Source: Paludibacteraceae bacterium (GTDB lineage Bacteria; Bacteroidota; Bacteroidia; Bacteroidales; Paludibacteraceae). From it: DNA of 64,000 nucleotides. The translations under genes and the position numbers were made by a program. Each line of letters opens with the position of its first letter. The stretch's first letter is position 1. The notes under the pieces are model-generated. The model ran no database searches and had not been told where the DNA came from. It worked only from the letters and a program-made list of their open reading frames with translations. The DNA is taken from positions 1-64,000 of the forward strand of contig JAFSPA010000007.1 in the NCBI GenBank assembly GCA_017443145.1, given 5' to 3'. Below, one piece after another: positions 6,685 to 15,005 of this stretch.

Positions 6685-8018
6685 TGCGAGAGATGCGTCC
6701 TCGACATATCGTGCTTTTTATCGCTTGCTGCTTTGTGCTGTTAGGCGCGATTGTGATTGTGGGGGATTGGAATCGTGCGTTGTTAGGGGATTTGCGGTGT
6801 CCGCATGTGCTGGGAGTATTCAGTAGTCAGGATTCAGTATTCAGTGATCAGTATTCAGAAGAGAAGACGATGGTTCCGCTGGAGTTGGCGGATTCGACGA
6901 GTCTCACTGAAGAGATAAAAGAAAAGCCCGAACCACAACCGGCACCTCAGGTGGTAGAAACGGTTGGGGCATTGGATTATTTTATTGCGGGCTTGCGTGA
7001 ATCGGGCGAAAAGCAAGTACGGGTCGTTCATTATGGCGACTCGCAGATTGAGGAGGACCGCATCACATCCACTTTGCGCTCTTATCTGCAGAGCGAATAC
7101 GGCGGACTCGGACCGGGTTTGCTGCCGTTGGTACAGACGATACCTACTCGGACGGTGGTGCAATATCTGCTGGTTGACGGGCAACGTATCACGGCTCGTG
7201 AAGGGCCGAAAAGGTGGCTTGTTTACGGTCCGAAGAATCAGCAGCGTGACAGCAGTAGTCTTTACGGCGTGATGGGTCAAGTGGCAGTGCTGGATTCACT
7301 GTGCGACAGTGTGACGATGCATATAGAGCCTTACGGCAAGTTGACATCGGCCAATTATTTCAGCCAGTTGCGCGTGTGGGCGACAAAGGATATTCTGGTG
7401 AACGGTTCGCGGCAACATAAGGGGGCTTTGCGCGATACGCTGACGCGAGTGAATATCGATATATCGGGTACGGGCGAAGTATACGGTGTGTCGCTGGAGT
7501 CGGCAATGGGTGTTATTGTGGATAATATCCCGATGCGAGGCGGTTCGGGAAATGTGTTTACGAAGATGAATCGCAAGCAGCTGACGGAGTTCTATGAGGA
7601 GACAAATACGCGGCTTATTATTCTGCAGTTCGGCGGCAACGTGATGCCGTGGGCGAATACAGAAGAGCGTGTTCGTGGTTACGCCAGTTCGATGCGGCGA
7701 CAGATACGGTATTTGAAGGACTGTGCGCCGAATGCAAGCATACTATTTATCGGTCCGTCGGATATGCTGACGGTGGTGGACGGCGAGAAGATGAGTTACC
7801 CGACGATTGCGTATATGGACCAGCAGCTGGCGCGAATCTCGGCGGCAGAGGGGATTGCGTACTGGAGTTTGTTTAAAGCGATGGGAGGTGAAGGCAGTAT
7901 GCAAGTGTGGCAGGAGAAGGGATTGGCCTCGTCGGACGGAGTGCATTTCTACCGGTCTGGAGCCAATCGGGCGGGAGAATTATTGTGGAATTGGCTGAAA
8001 CGGAAGATAGATGATTGA
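6684..8018 (+). CDS. Membrane-anchored SGNH/GDSL hydrolase
   Basis: A 444-aa protein with an N-terminal membrane anchor (about residues 8-28), a Glu/Pro-rich linker, then an SGNH domain. Block I is HYGDSQIEEDR (Ser of GDS about 120), a GGN block III lies mid-domain, and DGVHF (about 418-422) supplies Asp and His. It is followed, with an 8-nt overlap, by an MBOAT acyltransferase. Such pairs O-acetylate extracellular or wall polysaccharides, the SGNH partner acting as transferase or esterase on the outer face. The substrate cannot be read from the sequence. Residues about 45-59 are encoded by a 7-bp repeat between anchor and domain. Confidence 0.8.
   Translation: MREMRPRHIVLFIACCFVLLGAIVIVGDWNRALLGDLRCPHVLGVFSSQDSVFSDQYSEEKTMVPLELADSTSLTEEIKEKPEPQPAPQVVETVGALDYFIAGLRESGEKQVRVVHYGDSQIEEDRITSTLRSYLQSEYGGLGPGLLPLVQTIPTRTVVQYLLVDGQRITAREGPKRWLVYGPKNQQRDSSSLYGVMGQVAVLDSLCDSVTMHIEPYGKLTSANYFSQLRVWATKDILVNGSRQHKGALRDTLTRVNIDISGTGEVYGVSLESAMGVIVDNIPMRGGSGNVFTKMNRKQLTEFYEETNTRLIILQFGGNVMPWANTEERVRGYASSMRRQIRYLKDCAPNASILFIGPSDMLTVVDGEKMSYPTIAYMDQQLARISAAEGIAYWSLFKAMGGEGSMQVWQEKGLASSDGVHFYRSGANRAGELLWNWLKRKIDD
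6818..6859 (+). repeat. 7-bp-period repeat inside the SGNH hydrolase gene
   Basis: Six units: ATTCAGT, AGTCAGG, ATTCAGT, ATTCAGT, GATCAGT, ATTCAGA. They encode the linker between the membrane anchor and the catalytic domain. Confidence 0.85.
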
Positions 8019-9885
8019 TGTCTTGAGGAACATATTTTTGTACGACCCGACGCATCCGTTGCTGTTTACGCACTTCTATTTCTGGGCGTTCTTCGGCATT
8101 GTGTATGCGCTGTTTGCTGTGATTGTGGAGTCGAAGGCTAAGGGTCGTGGCAAACTGCATATGCGGAATGTGTACCTGATGGCGGTGAGCTGGTTCTTCT
8201 ACTACAAGACGAGCGGCATCTTCCTGCTGCTACTGGCTTTTGTGACGCTGTCGGATTGGCTGATAGCGAAGAGAATACACAAGTCGAAAGTCGCGAGTCG
8301 CGAGTCGAGAGCCAAGTTGTGGCTGGTGCAGAGTGTGGTGATTGATTTGGGGTTGCTGGCGTATTTCAAGTATGCGTACTTCTTCACGAACATGCTCAAC
8401 GATATGTTTGGGCTGTCGATGCAGGTGTTCGATATCTTCGCGTATATCGGTAACGGTTTCAGCGAATCGGGCCGGTTCTTGGTGGATACGATTATTCTGC
8501 CGGTGGGTATTTCGTTCTATATTTTCCAGGTTATCTCGTACACGGCGGATGTGTATCACGGTCGTATTGAGCCGGTGAAGAACATCCTGGACTTCGGATT
8601 CTACGTGTCGTTCTTCCCGCAGTTAGTGGCCGGTCCTATTGTGCGTGCAAGCGAATTTGTTCCGCAATTGTACAAGCCTTACCACCTGAGTCGGCGCCAT
8701 TTCGGTATTGCTATTTTCTGGATACTGAACGGTCTGGCGAAGAAGATTATATTGAGCGACTATCTGGCGGTGAACCTTATTGACCGTGTGTTTGATAATC
8801 CGCTGCTGTTCTCGGGCTTTGAGAACTTGTTTGCGCTATTCGGCTACTCAATGCAGGTGTATGCGGACTTCTCGGGCTACACGGATATAGCGATTGGTAT
8901 CGCGCTGTTGATGGGATTTTACCTGCCGAAGAACTTCAACTCGCCGTATAAGTCGCAGAATCCGCAGGAGTTCTGGCGTCGTTGGCATATGTCGCTGAGT
9001 CGATGGCTGAAGACGTATCTGTATATTCCGCTTGGCGGTAACCGCGAGGCGACATTCGGTACGTATTTCTGGATTGGATTGATTGCGATTATTGCGCTGA
9101 TATTGACGGGTTCGTGGCTGGCTGCGATTATCATTGCTATTATTGGTTTGACGGTAGCGTTAGTGGCTATCACGGTACCGAGTCATCGGAAATTGCTATA
9201 CGCGAACCTGAACTCGTTTATCGTGATGCTGCTTGGCGGATTGTGGCATGGCGCAAGTTGGAACTTCATGATTTGGGGTGGTTTGAACGGTTTAGGAATG
9301 ATTATCAATAAGTTCTGGCGTGTGATGAACTGGCACGTTCGGATGGGATTGATGGTGGTTGTTACTGCCCTACTCTACGGCGCTGATGCGATATGGAATC
9401 TGCCGGTGTTGCATGTGTTTAAGATTTGGGCAAGTATTGTGGCAGCGGGAACGTTGATACGCTATGTCGTGTGGCTGATTCGTCACGAAGAGAAGCAGAC
9501 GTGGCTAGCGATGAGTTGGAACGTGCTGCAGACGTTTACTTTTATCACGTTCACACGCCTTTTCTTCCGCTCGAGCTCTAACCTCGACCCGGCGACCGCT
9601 AATCAGGTGGCGTGGGAGACGGCAAAGAACATGATGTACCAGATTGGCGGTGCGTGGGACAACAGTATTATTCCGCCGTTCTTGTGGGAGTATCGGTATG
9701 TGGTAACGCTGTTCGTGTTAGGAATGGTTATTCACTGGCTGCCGACGAAGTTCAAGCAGTGGTACCGGATTAATTTCGCGATGATGCCGCTGTGGTTGAT
9801 GGTTATTGTGGTGGTGGCAGCGATTGTGGTTATCTATCAGTTTATCACGGCGGATATGCAGCCGTTTATCTATTTTCAGTTTTAG
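8011..9885 (+). CDS. MBOAT-family O-acyltransferase
   Basis: A 624-aa polytopic protein of the AlgI/DltB/PatA type, which passes an acyl group across the inner membrane for O-acylation of extracellular polymers. Family hallmarks are the FNSPYKSQNPQEFWRRWHMS block with W-R-R-W-H and the GGLWHGASWNF block with the near-invariant His (about residue 412). The C-terminus is strongly hydrophobic. A heptad repeat (8282-8309) encodes a short cytoplasmic-looking loop (about residues 91-99). It overlaps the SGNH gene by 8 nt and probably forms one acetylation system with it. Confidence 0.88.
   Translation: MIDVLRNIFLYDPTHPLLFTHFYFWAFFGIVYALFAVIVESKAKGRGKLHMRNVYLMAVSWFFYYKTSGIFLLLLAFVTLSDWLIAKRIHKSKVASRESRAKLWLVQSVVIDLGLLAYFKYAYFFTNMLNDMFGLSMQVFDIFAYIGNGFSESGRFLVDTIILPVGISFYIFQVISYTADVYHGRIEPVKNILDFGFYVSFFPQLVAGPIVRASEFVPQLYKPYHLSRRHFGIAIFWILNGLAKKIILSDYLAVNLIDRVFDNPLLFSGFENLFALFGYSMQVYADFSGYTDIAIGIALLMGFYLPKNFNSPYKSQNPQEFWRRWHMSLSRWLKTYLYIPLGGNREATFGTYFWIGLIAIIALILTGSWLAAIIIAIIGLTVALVAITVPSHRKLLYANLNSFIVMLLGGLWHGASWNFMIWGGLNGLGMIINKFWRVMNWHVRMGLMVVVTALLYGADAIWNLPVLHVFKIWASIVAAGTLIRYVVWLIRHEEKQTWLAMSWNVLQTFTFITFTRLFFRSSSNLDPATANQVAWETAKNMMYQIGGAWDNSIIPPFLWEYRYVVTLFVLGMVIHWLPTKFKQWYRINFAMMPLWLMVIVVVAAIVVIYQFITADMQPFIYFQF
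8282..8309 (+). repeat. 7-bp-period repeat inside the MBOAT gene
   Basis: Units AGTCGAA, AGTCGCG, AGTCGCG, AGTCGAG, encoding KVASRESRA in a loop between hydrophobic segments. Confidence 0.85.
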
Positions 9886-9888
9886 GCT

Positions 9889-10452
9889 ATGCAGCTGATT
9901 GGTCTGACAGGCGGTATCGGGAGTGGGAAGTCCACTATTGCTGGCGCTATCGAGGCGCTGGGTTATCCGGTGTATAACACCGACCGTGAGGCCAAACGTA
10001 TTATTGTGCATAATCCGGCAGTTCGTTCGCAGGTGGAGACATTGTTCGGCAGTGATGTGTTTGACGGCGATATCTACTTGACGGAGCGTGTGGCGGAACA
10101 GGTTTTTGCGGACAAGTCGTTGCTGGATAAGCTGAATAGCATCGTGCACCCGGCGGTAGGCTTTGACTTGCGGCATTGGGCAAATGAGCAGACAGGAATT
10201 TGCTTTGTCGAATCTGCTATTCTATTCAGCAGCGGACTGGATAAGCTGTGCGATAAGACGGTTTGGATTGACGCTCCGGAGGAAGTGCGTATTGCCCGGA
10301 CTATTGCTCGGGACCACAGTGATATAGATAAGGTACGCGCCCGCGTACGTGCGCAGCGAGACGACAGCGGGTTGGCGGATATCATTCTTGTGAATGATGG
10401 CACAAAAAAAGTCGCCCAACTGGTGGACGACCTTTTTCTACACATCGATTGA
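9889..10452 (+). CDS. coaE: Dephospho-CoA kinase
   Basis: A cytosolic kinase that phosphorylates the ribose 3'-OH of dephospho-CoA in the last step of CoA synthesis. The P-loop GGIGSGKS is at residues 8-15, followed by the substrate-region motif NTDREAKRI. Length (187 aa) is a little short of the usual 195-205 but nothing essential is missing. It starts 3 nt after the MBOAT stop and ends the operon. Its 3' end carries a hairpin with T-runs on both strands facing rplT. Confidence 0.93.
   Translation: MQLIGLTGGIGSGKSTIAGAIEALGYPVYNTDREAKRIIVHNPAVRSQVETLFGSDVFDGDIYLTERVAEQVFADKSLLDKLNSIVHPAVGFDLRHWANEQTGICFVESAILFSSGLDKLCDKTVWIDAPEEVRIARTIARDHSDIDKVRARVRAQRDDSGLADIILVNDGTKKVAQLVDDLFLHID
10404..10438. 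terminator. Probable bidirectional terminator between coaE and rplT
   Basis: GTCG-C-CCA (10411-10418)/TGG-A-CGAC (10424-10431), flanked by an A-run on the left and a T-run on the right. It can end transcription from both converging sides. It lies inside the coaE coding end. Confidence 0.6.
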
Positions 10453-10455
10453 CGA

Positions 10456-10803
10456 TTACTTTTTCGCTTTGTCGCAGATTGCCTTGAAAGCTTTCGGCTG
10501 ATTCATAGCGAGGTCAGCAAGGACCTTGCGGTTGATTTCGATACCGGCTTTCTTGAGGGCACCCATCAACTGGCTGTAGCTCAGACCTTCGAGGCGAGCA
10601 GCCGCGTTGATACGTTGAATCCACAATGCGCGGAAGTTACGTTTTTTGTTCTTACGATCGCGATAAGCGTACTGGAGACCTTTCTCCCATGTGTTTTTGG
10701 CAACTGTCCAAACGTTTGCACGGCCACCAAAATTACCTCTTGTGAGGCTCATGATCTTCTTGCGGCGTGCGCGTGAAGCTACGTGATTTACTGATCTTGG
10801 CAT
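10456..10803 (-). CDS. rplT: 50S ribosomal protein L20
   Basis: A 115-aa rRNA-binding protein needed early in large-subunit assembly. It starts [17 protein letters not shown] and contains [14 protein letters not shown] and [11 protein letters not shown], all diagnostic of bL20. Last gene of infC-rpmI-rplT, 28 nt after rpmI. In other bacteria L20 represses this operon by binding its own leader. Confidence 0.97.
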   Translation of the reverse strand: MPRSVNHVASRARRKKIMSLTRGNFGGRANVWTVAKNTWEKGLQYAYRDRKNKKRNFRALWIQRINAAARLEGLSYSQLMGALKKAGIEINRKVLADLAMNQPKAFKAICDKAKK

Positions 10804-10831
10804 AGTTCTGTAAATTTTTGGTGGTTAATAC

Positions 10832-11029
10832 TTAGCGGAGTAACAGCATTTCGCGGAGACTACGCATGTTAGTTTGATCGACGATTGCAGCATGAGTCAA
10901 GTTGCGTTTCTGCTTCTTGGTCTTCTTCGTCAAAATGTGACTTTTGTAAGCGTGTTTACGCTTAACTTTACCGGTTCCGGTAAGCGTGAAGCGCTTTTTT
11001 GCACCGGAATTAGTTTTTACCTTTGGCAT
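10832..11029 (-). CDS. rpmI: 50S ribosomal protein L35
   Basis: A 65-aa very basic protein starting [20 protein letters not shown], with [14 protein letters not shown], typical of bL35. Middle gene of infC-rpmI-rplT. A 71-nt gap to infC holds a possible hairpin. Confidence 0.97.
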   Translation of the reverse strand: MPKVKTNSGAKKRFTLTGTGKVKRKHAYKSHILTKKTKKQKRNLTHAAIVDQTNMRSLREMLLLR

Positions 11030-11060
11030 TTTGTATAAAAATTAATAGTTAATATATATA

Positions 11061-11098
11061 GGTCTCGGGCAGCCATTTTTCGGTAAGGCCCTACGACC
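11061..11098 (-). other. Possible hairpin between infC and rpmI
   Basis: GGTC/GACC and GGGC/GCCC arms with a small internal loop enclose an A/T-rich loop in the only sizeable gap of this ribosomal operon. It could be a processing site or an L20-binding leader. The evidence is only two 4-bp arms. Confidence 0.3.
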
Positions 11099-11100
11099 AT

Positions 11101-11655
11101 TTATTTCTTTGGTGCGAGCATCATAATCATGCGTTTGCCTTCGAGTTTTGGCAGTGCTTCGGGTTTGCCGACTTCCTCCAAGTCGCTGGCAAAGCGCGCA
11201 AGCAGTAACTCACCCTGTTCCTTGAAGACGATGGACCGTCCGCGAAAGAAGACGTAGGCCTTCACTTTGTTGCCATCTTTCAAGAACTCTTGGGCGTGAC
11301 GGAGCTTGAAGTTATAATCATGGTCATCCGTTTGCGGTCCGAAACGAATCTCCTTCACTTCAATCTTCTTGGAGTTCTGCTTTTGCTCTTTTTCCTTGCG
11401 CTTTTTGTGGTACAGGAACTTCTGATAGTCAATCACGCGACACACCGGCGGGACAGCAGTAGGAGAAATCTCCACTAAGTCCAAGTTTTGTTCATCAGCA
11501 ATGCGCATTGCCTCCCTGAAAGAGTAAATACCTTGCTCTACATTTTCACCGACAAGTCTTACCTCGTCAACGCCTTTTATGGCATCATTGATGCGGTTAG
11601 GCATCTCTTTTTCTACACGGCCGCGATTAAACGGTCTAACAGGTTGTGTTGCTAT
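11101..11655 (-). CDS. infC: Translation initiation factor IF-3, probable AUA start
   Basis: IF-3 binds the 30S subunit and proofreads the start codon. The N-domain has [22 protein letters not shown]; the C-domain has [25 protein letters not shown] and ends MIMMLAPKK. The frame stays open to a TTG at 11688, but that TTG lies inside the -7 promoter box and cannot be translated. I place the start at ATA (11655), 8 nt after a perfect AAGGAGG, giving 184 aa. The alternative is the ATG of EMPNRIND further in, which lacks such a site. A rare start codon in infC is a known autoregulatory device in other bacteria. Confidence 0.9.
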   Translation of the reverse strand: MATQPVRPFNRGRVEKEMPNRINDAIKGVDEVRLVGENVEQGIYSFREAMRIADEQNLDLVEISPTAVPPVCRVIDYQKFLYHKKRKEKEQKQNSKKIEVKEIRFGPQTDDHDYNFKLRHAQEFLKDGNKVKAYVFFRGRSIVFKEQGELLLARFASDLEEVGKPEALPKLEGKRMIMMLAPKK

Positions 11656-11670
11656 AGTTGTGTCCTCCTT
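11656..11670 (-). promoter_or_regulatory. Strong Shine-Dalgarno that fixes the infC start
   Basis: AAGGAGG at 11670-11664 with an 8-nt spacer to ATA at 11655. Other genes inspected here lack such a site, as expected for Bacteroidota, so this one stands out. Confidence 0.7.
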
Positions 11671-11685
11671 ATTTAAAAAAGCGTG

Positions 11686-11716
11686 CAAAAATACAACAAT
11701 TTATTGAAACACCAAA
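11686..11716 (-). promoter_or_regulatory. Promoter of infC-rpmI-rplT
   Basis: On the minus strand: -7 TATTTTTG (11693-11686) and -33 TTTG (11716-11713), 19-bp spacer. Transcription starts just downstream, leaving a short leader with the Shine-Dalgarno. Confidence 0.75.
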
Positions 11717-11752
11717 ATTTTTTTGAAAAAAAATGATTTTTCTCTAGAAATA

Positions 11753-11784
11753 TTTGCGAGATTGCAAAAAAAATAGTACTTTTG
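11753..11784 (+). promoter_or_regulatory. Promoter for the lipoprotein-PpiD operon
   Basis: -33 TTTG at 11753-11756, 20-bp spacer ending in an A-run plus TAG, -7 TACTTTTG at 11777-11784. Confidence 0.8.
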
Positions 11785-11847
11785 CAGCCGATATTGAAAA
11801 ATATGGACCAAACTGCGAAATCTAATAACCATTAAAATACTATTATT

Positions 11848-12768
11848 ATGAAAGTACAGCATTTAATTCTTGCTTTGACTGTTTTGGCAGTAGTAGCAAC
11901 CAGTTGTGAAGAAAAACAAGTTATGCCGGGTGACAATGACCACAATCAGGCTTCATTAGTTATTCCAGACCCGACTCCGGATCCAGAGGGATTTAAAGTT
12001 CCTGAAGGCACGATCAACGTGTACAAAGCCGTTGAGATTGCAAAGAGTCTGAAGTTCGGCGAAGTAAGCAAAGACCGTTACCTGATTAAGGGCTATGTTA
12101 TCAGCTTTAACCATAATGAGTCCTTCAAGACCGACTTCCCTGTATATGGCAACGAGATGTTCTATATCTCAGCAGTTGCTCCAACGGAAGAGATTCAACC
12201 GCTGAATAACTTCTACGCATATCGCGCATTAGGCAGATACGGTGCTAAGTTGCCGGACCTCGATTGCATTAAAGAGGGCGACTTTGTGGTAATCAGCTGC
12301 TATATAACCAATTACAACGGTGTGTTTGAGTCGAGCGGCGCTTGCTTTGTATCAGCTTCTAACAACGAGCACTTCAATGCTACGTTCCCGGAAGTGACAG
12401 CTCCGACGACCAAAGGAGACGAGTTGAGCGTTACCGAAGCTGAAGCTTATGCACATACCGTTGAAGATGGTAAGACTTCTACCGATTATAAGTATGTACG
12501 TGGTATCGTAAGCAGTATTGACCTGTCCAAATCGACGATTGACGAGGTGACGGGCGCTGTCGATTTCATCACGTTCAACATCACTGACGGAAACACGTAT
12601 GGAACTGCATTCAAGACTTATTATAAGGCAGATGATCATCCATTTACGAGCGTTGACCAAGTGGCTGTTGGTGATGAAGTGGTTGTTTATGCACGAATTC
12701 AAAACTACGGTGGTATTTGCGAGCCTGTTTATGGATATGTCAAAGAATCGAACAATCCGAATTTCTAA
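11848..12768 (+). CDS. Lipoprotein with two tandem OB-like domains
   Basis: A 306-aa lipoprotein with a clear signal peptide and lipobox ending VVATSC (Cys20). After an acidic Pro-rich linker, two homologous units of about 120 aa follow. Each starts with a short helix (NVYKAVEIAKSL; SVTEAEAYAHTV), then a strand motif (YLIKGYVIS; KYVRGIVSS), and ends in a KEGDFVVISCYITNYNG / AVGDEVVVYARIQNYGG pattern. This resembles OB-fold-type units of Bacteroidota surface proteins, but the family name is uncertain. First gene of a two-gene unit with a PpiD-like chaperone (31-nt gap), so an envelope role is likely. Confidence 0.75.
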   Translation: MKVQHLILALTVLAVVATSCEEKQVMPGDNDHNQASLVIPDPTPDPEGFKVPEGTINVYKAVEIAKSLKFGEVSKDRYLIKGYVISFNHNESFKTDFPVYGNEMFYISAVAPTEEIQPLNNFYAYRALGRYGAKLPDLDCIKEGDFVVISCYITNYNGVFESSGACFVSASNNEHFNATFPEVTAPTTKGDELSVTEAEAYAHTVEDGKTSTDYKYVRGIVSSIDLSKSTIDEVTGAVDFITFNITDGNTYGTAFKTYYKADDHPFTSVDQVAVGDEVVVYARIQNYGGICEPVYGYVKESNNPNF

Positions 12769-12799
12769 CGAAAAATCAATTCATTATTAACAATAACAA

Positions 12800-14809
12800 A
12801 TGGCAACATTACAAAAAATTAGAAACCATGGTGTGTTCCTGCTTGTGATAGTAGGTGCCGCTATGTTAGCATTTATTTTAGGAGACTTCCTTAATTCAGG
12901 AAGCAGTTTCTTTAACCGCAGTCGCGAAAACGTCGGATCTATCGCAGGGCACGACGTGCACTACACCGAATATGAGGCGGCTAAAGACCAATTAACAGAA
13001 GTGTACAAAATTGAATCCGGACGTTCTGATTTCGACGAAGAGATCTCCGCACAAATCCGCAATCAGGTTTGGCAAATGATGCTCATGGACTATTCTCTGC
13101 GTACAGAAGGTAAGAAGATTGGTTTGGACGTAACGAAGGACGAGTTGAGCGAACTGTGTATCGGTAATAACCCTCACCAGCTCATCGCACAACGTCGCGC
13201 ATTCTACGACGAGACCGGAAACTTCAACCGCAACAACCTCGTGCGTTTCCTTGCTTCGTTGGAGCAAGAGCCCGAAGGAACTGAGCAAGCAGCCAATCTT
13301 AAGCAGGCAAAGACTTACTGGCTGTACTGGGAGAATGCCGTGCGTTTGACCTATATGCAGGAGAAATATACTACCCTGCTCCAGAACTTGATCAAGGCTA
13401 ACAGCATTGACGCTAAGTTTGCTTTCGACGCACGTCAAGAGAGCGTTAACGCCGAGTATGTGATGCAACCGTACTATGCTGTTGCAGACTCTCTCGTTAG
13501 TGTTAGTCAAGGCAACATCAAGAAACTTTATGCAAAGCATAAATCCGAGTTCAAACAGACCCCGAACCGCTCGATTGCGTATATCGCTTTCGACATCAAG
13601 CCGTCACAGGCAGACTTCGAGGCTGCAGACCAGCTGATGAAAGAGCTGGAGCAAGAACTCAAGACTACGGACGACGTAGCATTGGTGGTTAACACCAACT
13701 CCGACGTAATGTATGACGGCCGTGACTATTCCGCTAATACTATTCCTGCAGAGTACAAGGATTTCGTTTTCCGTAAAGGTGCGAAAGCCGGTGATGTATC
13801 CGAGCTTCGTTTTGAGGACAACAAATACTCCATTGCTCGCATTGTGGAAGTAGGTTATAACCTCCCGGACAGCGTTTGCCTCAAGGCTATCGCTGCACAA
13901 GAGGGACAAGAGGACGCTGAACTCGGTTGGTTCCAAGCTACTGATCTGAACAAGACCATCGCTGAGCCGGCTTTCCATGGCAAACGTGGCACACGCTTTA
14001 CTGTAGCGCAAGGTCTCGGCGAACAGACATTTGAGATTGTGGACATTGCTCCTGCTACTCCGAAGGCGAAAGTGGCTATCTTAGAGCGCACCGTTACTCC
14101 GTCTTCCAAGACCTACTCCGTTATCTACAACGAGGCTAAACAGTTCATCGTGAACAATAACACCGAAGATGCATTCCGTAACGCAGCTGCAGAAGCCGGA
14201 ATGGCTATTCATCCGCAGTTCAACCTCAATAAGAACGCTGAGAAAGTGGCAGACCTGAAGGCCAGCCGTCCTATTGTTCGCTGGGCTTTTGAGGCTAAGG
14301 AAGGTCAAGTAAGTGATGTCTTTGAGTGCGGCACTCAGTTCATTGTAGCTGTTCTGACCGAGGCCAACGACGGCGATTATCGTTCGCTGGAGTCTGTGCG
14401 CGCAGAGCTGATGGCTGAAGCAATGAACAACGCGAAAGCTGAGTATATCAAGAAAGAGCTCAAAGGTATTGCATCGTTGCAAGAGGCAGCTGATGTGCTG
14501 CAACGCCCTGTACAACAGGCAGAGAACGTGACCTTTGCTGCATATCGTTTCGGTAACGCAGGTAACGAACCTGCAGTTATTGGTGCTGCATTTGCGCTTG
14601 AGAACGAAGAACTGTCTGCGCCTATCCAAGGCCGTTCGGGTGTGTTCGTAGTCAAAGCCGGCAACAAAACCAAGGCTGAAGGTGAGTTCAACGAGGAAAT
14701 GGAGAAACAACAACTTTCCGGCCGCGTAGCTTATTCGATTCCGTATCAAGCAATCGCACTCATTCAAGAGCAAGCCGACATCGTTGATAATCGCGCGAAC
14801 TTCCAATAA
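12800..14809 (+). CDS. PpiD/SurA-type periplasmic folding factor
   Basis: A 669-aa protein with one N-terminal membrane anchor (about residues 12-30) and a large periplasmic part. The start (MATLQKIRNHGVFLLVIVG) and the SurA_N-like segment (IAGHDVHYTEYEAAKDQ) match Bacteroidota PpiD, which helps fold proteins leaving the Sec translocon. The central parvulin-like region lacks a clearly recognisable active-site signature, so it may act as a holdase. The C-terminal part contains a second substrate-binding-like region. It is followed by a strong terminator. Confidence 0.85.
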   Translation: MATLQKIRNHGVFLLVIVGAAMLAFILGDFLNSGSSFFNRSRENVGSIAGHDVHYTEYEAAKDQLTEVYKIESGRSDFDEEISAQIRNQVWQMMLMDYSLRTEGKKIGLDVTKDELSELCIGNNPHQLIAQRRAFYDETGNFNRNNLVRFLASLEQEPEGTEQAANLKQAKTYWLYWENAVRLTYMQEKYTTLLQNLIKANSIDAKFAFDARQESVNAEYVMQPYYAVADSLVSVSQGNIKKLYAKHKSEFKQTPNRSIAYIAFDIKPSQADFEAADQLMKELEQELKTTDDVALVVNTNSDVMYDGRDYSANTIPAEYKDFVFRKGAKAGDVSELRFEDNKYSIARIVEVGYNLPDSVCLKAIAAQEGQEDAELGWFQATDLNKTIAEPAFHGKRGTRFTVAQGLGEQTFEIVDIAPATPKAKVAILERTVTPSSKTYSVIYNEAKQFIVNNNTEDAFRNAAAEAGMAIHPQFNLNKNAEKVADLKASRPIVRWAFEAKEGQVSDVFECGTQFIVAVLTEANDGDYRSLESVRAELMAEAMNNAKAEYIKKELKGIASLQEAADVLQRPVQQAENVTFAAYRFGNAGNEPAVIGAAFALENEELSAPIQGRSGVFVVKAGNKTKAEGEFNEEMEKQQLSGRVAYSIPYQAIALIQEQADIVDNRANFQ

Positions 14810-14827
14810 GAAGAGATAATACGCAAC

Positions 14828-14858
14828 AAAAGACAGCTCATTCGGGCTGTCTTTTTTG
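14828..14858 (+). terminator. Intrinsic terminator after the PpiD-like gene
   Basis: AAAAGACAGC (14828-14837)/GCTGTCTTTT (14846-14855), a perfect 10-bp stem with an 8-nt loop and a T-run. Confidence 0.9.
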
Positions 14859-14942
14859 TTAGAAAACAAAAATCCCACATGTCTTTTTGCGTAACTGACT
14901 AATAGACAAACACATAGTCTTTTACAAATTCCCACATTTTTA

Positions 14943-14974
14943 TTTGGTCATATCACAAAAAAGCAGTATTTTTG
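14943..14974 (+). promoter_or_regulatory. Promoter of the PH/HTH membrane operon
   Basis: -33 TTTG 14943-14946, 20-bp spacer ending AAAAAAGCAG, -7 TATTTTTG 14967-14974. A leader of about 25-30 nt precedes the ATG at 15006. Confidence 0.8.
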
Positions 14975-15005
14975 CAGCGTCAAATCATTAGTAAATTTAT
15001 TCGCT

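Noticed and set aside
11101..11688. infC starting at TTG 11688
   Set aside because: That codon is part of the -7 promoter box (11686-11693), so it would lie upstream of the transcript start.
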